From positions 13,434-24,642 of the forward strand of contig DLSX01000240.1 in the NCBI GenBank assembly GCA_002500765.1: a stretch of DNA of 11,209 nucleotides. Direction: 5' to 3'. Positions 5,568-11,209 of the stretch are shown in pieces. A model generated the notes under the pieces. The model saw only the letters and a list, made by a program, of their open reading frames with translations. It was not told where the DNA came from and made no database searches. Each line of letters begins with the position of its first letter. Positions within the stretch are counted from its first letter, which is position 1. The position numbers and the translations under genes are program-made. Source of the stretch: Neorhizobium sp. UBA7851. GTDB taxonomy: Bacteria > Pseudomonadota > Alphaproteobacteria > Rhizobiales > Rhizobiaceae.

Positions 5568-6835
5568 TGGTCACGACCGCTTTCTTCACCTTTTTCATGC
5601 TGGTCGGCGTGCCGATCGGGCTTTGCCTCTGCATGGCGGCGGCCGTCTATATCTGGGCGAGCGGCAATACGCTTCTGTTCGCCAGTTTTCCCGTGCAACT
5701 CTTCGGCGGGGTCGACAATTACGGCCTGATCTCCATTCCGCTTTTCGTGCTGATCGGCGAAGTGATGAATGGCGGCGGCATTACCCGCCGCATCATCAAC
5801 ATGACCATGGCCTTCATCGGTTCGATGAAGGGGGGGCTTGCCTATGTGAACCTCATCGCCAACATGTTCGTCTCCTCGATCCTCGGCTCGGCCACCGCAC
5901 AGGTCGCCATCATGGCGCAGATGATGGTGCCGGAGATGGAGAAGAAGGGCTATGACAAGACGTTTGCCGCCGGCCTTACAGCCTATGCCGGCATGCTCGG
6001 GCCGATCATTCCGCCGTCGATCATGTTCGTCGTCTATTCGGTGCTGGCGCAGGTGCCGGTCAGCGACATGCTGACCGCCGGCATGCTGCCCGGCATTCTT
6101 CTGACCGCAATCTTCTGCATCGTCATCGCCGGCATGGGCTGGTTCGTCTATGACTATCCGCGCGGCGACGTGATGACGCTGAAGCAACGTGTCAAAATCG
6201 TGCTCGGCGCGCTGCCGACGCTGTCCATCCCGATCATCATCGTCGGCTCGATCATGGCGGGCATCGCAAATGCCACGGAAGCGGCCGCCGTCGGCGTGGT
6301 GGCGGCGGTTCTCGTCGGGCGCTACTGGATCGGGGACCTCAAATTCTCCGACCTGCCGATGATGCTTTTGAAGGCCGGCGTCTATTCCGCCGTCGTACTT
6401 CTGCTCGTCGCTGCCGCCGCCGTGTTCTCCTGGGTTCTCGTCTACGGCATGGTGCCGCAGAATGTCGCTGCCTGGGTGCAGACGATCGCATCCGATCCGA
6501 TCACCTTCATGCTTCTGGTCAACGTCATCCTGCTGGTCATCGGCACCGTCATCGACGGCGCGCCGGGGCTGATCATGACGGTTCCGATCCTGCTGCCGAT
6601 CGCGACCGAAGTCTACGGCATCGACCCGATCCATTTCGGCGTCGTCGTCACAGTCAACCTGGTGCTCGGCTTCCTGTCGCCACCGGTCGGCCTGTGCTTC
6701 TTCGTCGCCTCGGCGGTGACGGGGGCGAAGCCGGGCAAGATGTTCATCGTCACCCTGCCCTTCTTCTTCGCTTCCTGCGCGCTGCTCGTACTGCTTTCGA
6801 TCTTCCCATCGATCTCGACCTTCTTCGTCAGATAA
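5567..6835 (+). CDS. TRAP transporter large permease (DctM-like)
   Basis: A 422-residue polytopic membrane protein, the ion-coupled translocation subunit of the TRAP importer; the length is normal for DctM. Typical parts are GVDNYGLISIPLFVLIGEVM, GSATAQVAIMAQMMVPEMEK, the GYDKTFAAGLTAYAGMLGPI and IPPSIMFVVYSVLAQVPVSD stretches of the first half, and GTVIDGAPGLIMTVPILLPI and VNLVLGFLSPPVGLCFFVAS of the second half. These reflect the two inverted structural repeats carrying the substrate and sodium sites. The ATG at 5567 overlaps the TGA of the small permease (TGATG), and GGAAGGGG precedes it, indicating translational coupling. An upstream in-frame extension from 5312 lies wholly within the previous gene and is not used. 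The receptor gene follows after 37 bases. Confidence 0.95.
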   Translation: MVTTAFFTFFMLVGVPIGLCLCMAAAVYIWASGNTLLFASFPVQLFGGVDNYGLISIPLFVLIGEVMNGGGITRRIINMTMAFIGSMKGGLAYVNLIANMFVSSILGSATAQVAIMAQMMVPEMEKKGYDKTFAAGLTAYAGMLGPIIPPSIMFVVYSVLAQVPVSDMLTAGMLPGILLTAIFCIVIAGMGWFVYDYPRGDVMTLKQRVKIVLGALPTLSIPIIIVGSIMAGIANATEAAAVGVVAAVLVGRYWIGDLKFSDLPMMLLKAGVYSAVVLLLVAAAAVFSWVLVYGMVPQNVAAWVQTIASDPITFMLLVNVILLVIGTVIDGAPGLIMTVPILLPIATEVYGIDPIHFGVVVTVNLVLGFLSPPVGLCFFVASAVTGAKPGKMFIVTLPFFFASCALLVLLSIFPSISTFFVR

Positions 6836-6872
6836 CTGCCACCACAACAATAAAACTCCAGAGGATTAGACC

Positions 6873-7880
6873 ATGACCATTTCCCGCAGATCATTCCTCC
6901 GCAATTCAACGATGGCGGCAGCCGGTGCCATTGCCGCCGGCACGCTTTCGATGCCGAACGTGCTCCGAGCCCAGGAGGCAAAAACCTTCCGCCTCGGCAT
7001 CACCACGCCGCCCGGCCATCCGTGGAACAATGCGGCGCTGAAAGTCGGCGAGATGCTGAAGGCCGAGACAAAGGGCCGTCTCGACCTCGCCGTCTTCCCG
7101 GCAAACCAGCTCGGCACCGAAGCGGTGATGATGCAGCAGATGCAGGCCGGCTCGCTCGATTTCGGCTGGATCATGACCGCCGAACTCGGTTCGCGCATTC
7201 CCTCGATCGCAGCGATCAACGCGCCCTACGTCGTCGATTCCACCGCAAAGGTCGCCAAGCTCGTGCGTGACCCGCTGGCGATGAAGATGCTCGACGTGCT
7301 GCCGAAGGAAACCGGCACACTGGGTCTCGCCTGGGGTATCACCACGATGCGTGTCGTCTTCACCGCCAAGGAGATCGGTGGGCTGAGCGACCTGAACGGC
7401 ATGAAGCTTCGCATTAACACGACGCCGGCCTATCGCGACTTCTACCAGCTGCTTGGCACCGCCCCGACCCCGATCCCGACGCCGCAGGTCTTCGACGCCA
7501 TGTCGAACGGCCAGGTGGACGGGCTCGAGGCCGATCTCGACCTGTCGTGGAACCAGCGTTTTGACAAGGTTTCGAAGACGATGCTGAAGATGAACGCGAT
7601 CTTCATGCCCTGCGTGGCGCTGGCATCGGGCCGCGTCTGGAAGGACGTCTCTGCTTCGGATCGCGAACTGATCACCAAGCTGACCAAGGAAGCATTGGAC
7701 GCCCAGATCGACGCGACTGTCACCAACGAGGCAAAGCTGCTCGACGAGTTCGGCAAGGTCATCTCGGTCAAGGACGTGCAGGTGGCAGACGCCGGCAAGG
7801 TGATTGCCGACTACGACAAGATCTGGCTGCCCAAGGCCCCGATCCTGGCCGACCTGCGCAAGCTGGGTGCGACGCTTTAA
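6873..7880 (+). CDS. TRAP transporter solute receptor (DctP-like), Tat-exported
   Basis: A 335-residue periplasmic receptor that captures the substrate and hands it to the two permeases. It begins with a twin-arginine signal (SRRSFLR at residues 4-10, then an Ala/Gly-rich segment, cleavage near residue 34), which suggests export in folded form. Family features are GITTPPGHPWNNAALKVGE (42-60), FPANQLGTEAVMMQQMQAGS (75-94), the GMKLRI stretch with Arg180 (the conserved carboxylate-binding arginine of DctP receptors), and QVFDAMSNGQVDGLEADL (205-222). The arginine implies a carboxylated ligand; nothing narrows it further. AGAGGA lies seven bases before the ATG. It is the third gene of the small/large/receptor operon, followed by an intrinsic terminator. 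No catabolic enzyme is attached to the operon, so neighbours do not name the substrate. Confidence 0.94.
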   Translation: MTISRRSFLRNSTMAAAGAIAAGTLSMPNVLRAQEAKTFRLGITTPPGHPWNNAALKVGEMLKAETKGRLDLAVFPANQLGTEAVMMQQMQAGSLDFGWIMTAELGSRIPSIAAINAPYVVDSTAKVAKLVRDPLAMKMLDVLPKETGTLGLAWGITTMRVVFTAKEIGGLSDLNGMKLRINTTPAYRDFYQLLGTAPTPIPTPQVFDAMSNGQVDGLEADLDLSWNQRFDKVSKTMLKMNAIFMPCVALASGRVWKDVSASDRELITKLTKEALDAQIDATVTNEAKLLDEFGKVISVKDVQVADAGKVIADYDKIWLPKAPILADLRKLGATL

Positions 7881-7918
7881 GGGGTAATTTTCGAGGAGGC
7901 CTGATAAGGGCTTTTAGG

Positions 7919-7950
7919 CGGCGCGTCTCCGGTTGGGGCGCGCCGTTTTT
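7919..7950 (+). terminator. Intrinsic terminator of the TRAP operon
   Basis: CGGCGCG (7919-7925) pairs perfectly with CGCGCCG (7939-7945). The inner CTCC (7927-7930) can further pair with GGGG (7935-7938), closing a GGTT loop. Five T residues follow (7946-7950). The hairpin lies 39 bases after the receptor stop codon, separating the operon from the toxin-antitoxin pair. Confidence 0.85.
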
Positions 7951-8003
7951 GTTGCGGTTGACCCAAAGCTGGACCATAGTGGCGGGAACGAAAGGGTAGA
8001 GCC

Positions 8004-8267
8004 ATGCTCAACGTAGCGCTCGGTAAAGAGGACGAGGAATTCGTCCGTAAGCAGCTGGAAACGGGACACTATACGGATGCCGCCGACGTCGTGCGCGCGG
8101 GGCTGAAATTGCTCGAAGACGAAGATGCCTTGGAGCGCTGGATCGAGGAAGAACTACCCGCTCGCTATGAGGCGTATATGAAGGATCCTTCTCAGGTCAT
8201 TCCCGCAGAAGAAGTGCATGCCCGTTTCGAGGCCATGCGTAAAAGCAACGCTGAAAAGGCCGAATAA
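8004..8267 (+). CDS. parD: ParD-type antitoxin (ribbon-helix-helix)
   Basis: An 87-residue acidic protein of the ParD/CC2985 antitoxin family. The N-terminal ribbon-helix-helix is seen in MLNVALGKEDEEFVRKQLET, then HYTDAADVVRAGLKLLEDED (residues 22-41), with the typical YTDAADVVRAGL helix-turn-helix. The C-terminal tail (about 45-87) is Glu/Lys-rich and would wrap the toxin. It neutralises the toxin encoded three bases downstream and, with it, represses their own promoter by binding upstream; the operator is not obvious in the 123-base gap after the receptor gene. AAAGGG upstream of the ATG serves as the ribosome binding site. TTGACC (7958-7963) is a possible -35 with no convincing -10 partner. 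Confidence 0.87.
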   Translation: MLNVALGKEDEEFVRKQLETGHYTDAADVVRAGLKLLEDEDALERWIEEELPARYEAYMKDPSQVIPAEEVHARFEAMRKSNAEKAE

Positions 8268-8270
8268 ACA

Positions 8271-8582
8271 ATGGGCCATCGCATCGTCTATCTTTCCGAT
8301 GCGACACTGGATCTCAATAGAATTTATTCCGAAATAGCGGCAGCTGCAGGATCGCGAACTGCCGACCGCTTCTTCGTGGGGTTGATAGCATTTATTCGAG
8401 CGCTGGAAACATTTCCCGAAAGGGGTAGCGTGCGCAGTAGCCTAATTCCAGGACTAAGGATCATCGGCTACCGGCACAGTATCAGTCTCGTCTTTATCGT
8501 GCGGGGCAATGACGTCGTCATCGTCGGTGTGTTTCGCCGTGGCCAAAACATCAGCGACGAAATCCTTGTTGAACGCTTGTAG
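8271..8582 (+). CDS. parE: ParE/RelE-superfamily toxin
   Basis: A 103-residue basic protein of the ParE toxin family. The pattern matches: RIVYLSDATLDLNRIYSEIA (4-23), a helix with TADRFFVGLIAFIRALETFP, then ERGSVRSS, IPGLRIIGYRHSISLVFIV (59-77) and VVIVGVFRRGQ ending the central sheet. ParE toxins poison DNA gyrase; RelE relatives cleave mRNA. The YefM/RelE catalytic pattern is not evident, so the ParE assignment is favoured. It follows the antitoxin after three bases, the usual order. Its stop is two bases from the stop of the convergent transporter gene. No sign of truncation or frameshift, so the pair is probably functional. Confidence 0.85.
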   Translation: MGHRIVYLSDATLDLNRIYSEIAAAAGSRTADRFFVGLIAFIRALETFPERGSVRSSLIPGLRIIGYRHSISLVFIVRGNDVVIVGVFRRGQNISDEILVERL

Positions 8583-8584
8583 TC

Positions 8585-9460
8585 TTACCGCGCAAACCGC
8601 TTCGCCGCGGCGACGCAGAGGATGACGCCGAGGGTGACGATGAACATGGATGATGTCACCGTTTCGCCGAGCAGGAGTGCTGCCAGCGCCAGGCCGAAAA
8701 ACGGCTGGATGAGCTGCAGCTGGCCGACTGTCGCCGTGCCGCCCTGGGCGAGGCCGCGATACCAGAAGATGAAGCCGATCAGCATCGAGAAGAGCGAGAC
8801 GTAAGCTAGGCCAGCATAGGCCGGGCCGCCGATGCCTGCGAAACTTTCCGGCATCAGCGCCAGCGCACCGACCAACATGACCGGCAGCGAGATGACCAGC
8901 GCCCAGCAGATGACCTGCCAGCCGCCCAGCCTTTTCGACAGGGCAGCGCCTTCGGCATAACCCAGCCCACAGACGATGATCGCCGCCAGCATCAGCCAGT
9001 CACCGAAGGACAGGCCGATCGACGTGACACTTCCGCCCTGCGCCAGAGCGAAACCGGTGACAAGCACGCTTCCGAGGATGGCGAAAAACCAGAAGGCAGG
9101 CTTTGGCCGCTCGCCGCCGCGAATGACCCCGAAGATCGCGGTAGCAAGCGGCAGAAGCCCGATGAAGACGACCGAATGGGCGGACGAGATATGCTGCAGC
9201 GCCAGCGCCGTCAGAAGCGGAAAGCCGACAACGCAGCCGAGGGCGACGATCACGAGCGACAAGATCTCACTGCTTTGCGGCCGCTTCTGGCGGAAAGCGA
9301 GAAGCAGGAGAAGCGACAGAAGCCCGGCGATCGTGCCGCGGGCAACGGTCAGGAACAGCGGATCGAAACCGATCACCGCCAGCCTTGTCGCCGGCAGCGA
9401 ACCGGAAAAGATCAGCACGCCGATAAAACCGTTGAGCCAGCCCGACAATCCACGATCCAT
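8585..9460 (-). CDS. EamA-family (DMT superfamily) membrane transporter
   Basis: A 291-residue protein with about ten hydrophobic segments and two EamA repeats. Repeat one covers about 7-130 (FIGVLIFSGSLPATRLAVIG, RGTIAGLLSLLLLL, ALQHISSAHSVVFIGLLPLA). Repeat two covers about 145-285 (LMLAAIIVCGLGYAEGAALS, LQLIQPFFGLALAALLLGET, VTSSMFIVTLGVILCVAAAK). DMT proteins of this group export amino acids, purines or other metabolites; no substrate can be assigned. Start: the ATG at 9460 has GGAG six bases upstream, so the longer in-frame start at 9520, which would add 20 basic residues and has no such site, is rejected. It is divergent from the MocR regulator gene at 9775, and MocR proteins are frequently paired with EamA transporters, suggesting control. 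The gap between them carries a repeat and a candidate operator. Confidence 0.9.
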   Translation of the reverse strand: MDRGLSGWLNGFIGVLIFSGSLPATRLAVIGFDPLFLTVARGTIAGLLSLLLLLAFRQKRPQSSEILSLVIVALGCVVGFPLLTALALQHISSAHSVVFIGLLPLATAIFGVIRGGERPKPAFWFFAILGSVLVTGFALAQGGSVTSIGLSFGDWLMLAAIIVCGLGYAEGAALSKRLGGWQVICWALVISLPVMLVGALALMPESFAGIGGPAYAGLAYVSLFSMLIGFIFWYRGLAQGGTATVGQLQLIQPFFGLALAALLLGETVTSSMFIVTLGVILCVAAAKRFAR

Positions 9461-9529
9461 GTCATTCTCCAGTATTTCGATTGGCCCGGGGCGCCGATAT
9501 CGAGTTCGTTGCAACGCCACTGCGTCTTT

Positions 9530-9662
9530 CCTTCTCCCCGCCTGCGGGGAGAAGGTGCCGGCAGGCGGATCAGGGGCGGACCTTTCCTCCGTTGTGCCCG
9601 CGACGGCCCCTCATCCCTTCGCTGACGCTCCGGACCTTCTACCCGTAACGACGGGGAGAAGG
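9530..9662. repeat. Composite palindromic intergenic repeat (RIME-like), about 133 bp
   Basis: The left end (9530-9541 and 9544-9555) is a perfect 12-bp inverted repeat around CT, with core CCCCGCctGCGGGG identical to that at 10-23. The right end, CCTTCTACCCGT and ACGGGGAGAAGG (9635-9646, 9651-9662), is a 12-bp inverted repeat with one mismatch. The two outer arms are themselves related. Between them, GGATCAGGGGC (9567-9577) faces GCCCCTCATCC (9606-9616), near-complementary. So the element looks like nested hairpins with matching ends, typical of rhizobial mosaic elements. It occupies most of the 314-base gap between the transporter and regulator genes. Confidence 0.8.
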
Positions 9663-9710
9663 AGGCAAGACGCATCGTTCTTATCCTCCCGAAACCATAG
9701 TCTCGCCAGA

Positions 9711-9740
9711 AACAGTCTGATACAATTATCCGAAACTGTT
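9711..9740. promoter_or_regulatory. Candidate operator for the MocR regulator
   Basis: AACAGT (9711-9716) and ACTGTT (9735-9740) form an inverted repeat with an 18-base spacer, 35 bases before the regulator ATG. Within the spacer TACAAT (9721-9726) resembles a -10 on the plus strand, without a good -35. On the minus strand TTGTAT lies 17 bases from a weak GACTAT. MocR proteins often bind between divergent genes. The palindrome is seen; its role is inferred. Confidence 0.35.
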
Positions 9741-9774
9741 ATGGCGCATACACCAGTACAGATGAGGTAAGAGC

Positions 9775-11169
9775 ATGGATCTGACGATGGGATCGGCGCC
9801 GACTAAGGCAGAGATGGTAATGCGCTTTGTCCGCCAGAGGATCGCCGGGCGAGTGCTGACGCCGGGGGCGAAGCTGCCGTCGGTGCGCTCGCTTTCGGCG
9901 ACGCTTTCCGTCTCCACCTCGACCGTCGTCGATGCCTATGAGCGGCTGGTGGCGGAGGGTGCGATCGTCTCGCGGCCGGGGTCGGGCTTTTATGTCGCCA
10001 ATCAGGCGGCGCCCTTTTCGCCCGCCGAGGCCGGGCCGAAACTCGACCGGGCAGTCGATCCGTTCTGGATCTCGCGGCAATCGCTGGAGAGCGACGAAAA
10101 CAGCCTGAAACCGGGTTGCGGCTGGCTGCCTCCGTCATGGCTTCCGGAAGAGGCGATCCGCAAGGCGCTCAGGACTTTTTCACGCGCAGACGCATCCTCG
10201 CTTGCGGATTACGGGACGCCGCTCGGCCTCTTGCCGCTTCGTCGGCTGATCTCGCGGCGAATGGGCGAGCGCGGCATCGAGGCATCGCCGGAAAAGATCA
10301 TGCTGACGGAATCCGGCACGCAGGCGATCGATCTCTTATGCCGCTTACTGATCGAGCCGGGTGATACCGTGCTGGTCGACGACCCGTGTTACTTCAACTT
10401 CCATGCGCTGTTGCGGGCACACCGGGCAAAGATCGTCGGCGTGCCCTACACAGTGAACGGGCCTGATCTTGCGGCGTTTTCGGCCATCGTTTCGGAGCAT
10501 CGGCCACGGCTCTACATCACCAATTCGGCGATCCATAATCCGACGGGTGCCGTGCTTTCGCCCGTCACCGCGCATCGGGTGCTGAAGATCGCCGAAGAAT
10601 TCGACCTGACGATCGTCGAGGACGATATCTTTGCCGATTTCGAGACGGTTGCGGCACCGAGGCTTGCCGCCTTCGACGGGCTGGAGCGGGTGATCCATAT
10701 CGGCAGTTTTTCGAAAACGCTGTCGGCTGCGGCGCGTTGCGGCTTCATCGCGGCAAGGCCGGACTGGATCGAGGGGCTGACCGACCTGAAGATCGCCACA
10801 TCCTTTGCCGGCGGACGGATGACCGAGGAGATCGTGCATGGCGTGCTTTCCGACGGCGGATATCGCAAACATCTCGATACGCTGAGAGCGCGGCTTTCCA
10901 AGGCAATGTCGGAGGTGACCGGCAGGCTCGCGACTATCGGCATCGAGCCTGTATTGCGGCCGCAATCCGGCATGTTTTTATGGTGCCGGCTGCCGGGCGA
11001 GACGGATGCCGCCGAGGTGGCGCGCGCCTGCCTGCAAAGGCAGATCGTGCTCGCGCCGGGCAACGCCTTCAGCCTGTCGCAATCGGCAAGGAACTGCATG
11101 CGTTTCAACGTCTCGCAAACGCTCGATCCGCGCATCTTCGAGACGTTGAAGGATGTTCTGAAGCGCTAG
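9775..11169 (+). CDS. MocR-type regulator: GntR wHTH fused to an aminotransferase-fold domain
   Basis: A 464-residue MocR/GabR/PdxR-type regulator. The winged helix occupies about 9-76 (EMVMRFVRQRIAGRVLTPGA, KLPSVRSLSATLSVSTSTVV, DAYERLVAEGAIVSRPGSGF). After a linker, residues 110-464 are a fold-type I aminotransferase: LTESGTQAID (177-186), AIHNPTGAVL with Asn255, VEDDIFADFE with Asp283, SFSKTLSAAARCGF with Lys314 as the expected PLP lysine, and NCMRFNVS with Arg443. Phe286 stands where many relatives have Tyr. It likely senses PLP or an amino acid adduct and regulates a nearby gene. The divergent EamA transporter is the natural target. GAGGTAAGAGC precedes the ATG. Its stop codon overlaps that of the convergent gene at the right edge. 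The effector cannot be named. Confidence 0.93.
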   Translation: MDLTMGSAPTKAEMVMRFVRQRIAGRVLTPGAKLPSVRSLSATLSVSTSTVVDAYERLVAEGAIVSRPGSGFYVANQAAPFSPAEAGPKLDRAVDPFWISRQSLESDENSLKPGCGWLPPSWLPEEAIRKALRTFSRADASSLADYGTPLGLLPLRRLISRRMGERGIEASPEKIMLTESGTQAIDLLCRLLIEPGDTVLVDDPCYFNFHALLRAHRAKIVGVPYTVNGPDLAAFSAIVSEHRPRLYITNSAIHNPTGAVLSPVTAHRVLKIAEEFDLTIVEDDIFADFETVAAPRLAAFDGLERVIHIGSFSKTLSAAARCGFIAARPDWIEGLTDLKIATSFAGGRMTEEIVHGVLSDGGYRKHLDTLRARLSKAMSEVTGRLATIGIEPVLRPQSGMFLWCRLPGETDAAEVARACLQRQIVLAPGNAFSLSQSARNCMRFNVSQTLDPRIFETLKDVLKR

Positions 11170-11209
11170 CGCCGTTTCAGCTTGACGCCGAAGCCGAGGA
11201 CGAAGCTGA
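11166..11209 (-). CDS. C-terminal end of a convergent gene, cut by the window edge
   Basis: On the minus strand the last 13 codons read SFVLGFGVKLKRR and end with TAG at 11166-11168, which overlaps the TAG of the MocR gene (11167-11169). Aromatic and Gly/Leu-rich residues followed by a basic tail look like the end of a membrane protein, but 13 residues do not allow a family call. Both stops lie inside the palindrome GCGCTAGCGC (11163-11172). Confidence 0.4.
   Translation of the reverse strand, partial: SFVLGFGVKLKRR

Noticed and set aside
5396..6850. Long open frame of 484 codons on the minus strand over the TRAP large permease
   Set aside because: It is antisense to a textbook DctM gene. 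Its product is a run of Asp/His/Arg/Gln residues typical of the complement of GC-rich membrane-protein codons.
9530..9662. Palindromes as a CRISPR array
   Set aside because: Only two hairpins with different arms and no regular repeat-spacer pattern; they match dispersed intergenic repeats instead.
10345..10965. Minus-strand frame of 206 codons over the MocR gene
   Set aside because: Antisense shadow of a gene with a complete wHTH and PLP-domain motif set.

Overview
The window looks like chromosomal or large-replicon DNA of a Rhizobiaceae-type alphaproteobacterium (Rhizobium/Agrobacterium group). The grounds are the GC-rich coding style, the two GC-rich palindromic intergenic elements of a type common in that group, an ABC/TRAP-rich gene content, and a short membrane protein resembling the SyrA/ExoX exopolysaccharide regulators. 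This assignment is inferred from style and gene content; no rRNA, tRNA or other strong taxonomic marker is present.

Layout. Left part (1-2600): a palindromic repeat, a minus-strand periplasmic binding protein of the NMT1/SsuA type whose permease and ATPase must lie outside the window, a very short membrane-protein ORF (29 codons, perfect ribosome binding site) facing a SyrA-like two-helix membrane protein, and an ankyrin-repeat protein. Centre-left (about 2600-4190): an AT-richer patch holding one gene of foreign appearance, a 382-residue protein with an HNH nuclease domain followed by two separate PD-(D/E)XK-like nuclease domains, started from TTG. Its 3' flank holds a possible degraded small ORF on the other strand. 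Centre (4186-7950): a GntR/FCD regulator divergent from a complete TRAP transporter operon (small permease, large permease, Tat-exported solute receptor), with an inverted repeat inside the probable promoter and a strong intrinsic terminator after the operon. Right part (8004-11209): a ParD/ParE-type toxin-antitoxin pair, a minus-strand EamA/DMT exporter, a gene-free stretch with a composite palindromic repeat and a candidate operator, a MocR-type (wHTH plus aminotransferase fold) regulator, and the last codons of a convergent minus-strand gene.

How the genes work together. The GntR protein probably controls the TRAP operon in response to its substrate or a breakdown product. The MocR regulator and the divergent EamA transporter are a common regulator/transporter pair. 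The toxin-antitoxin pair and the multi-nuclease protein are accessory functions. The multi-nuclease protein is the best candidate here for an undescribed, possibly defensive, system; that function is inferred from domain architecture and base composition alone.
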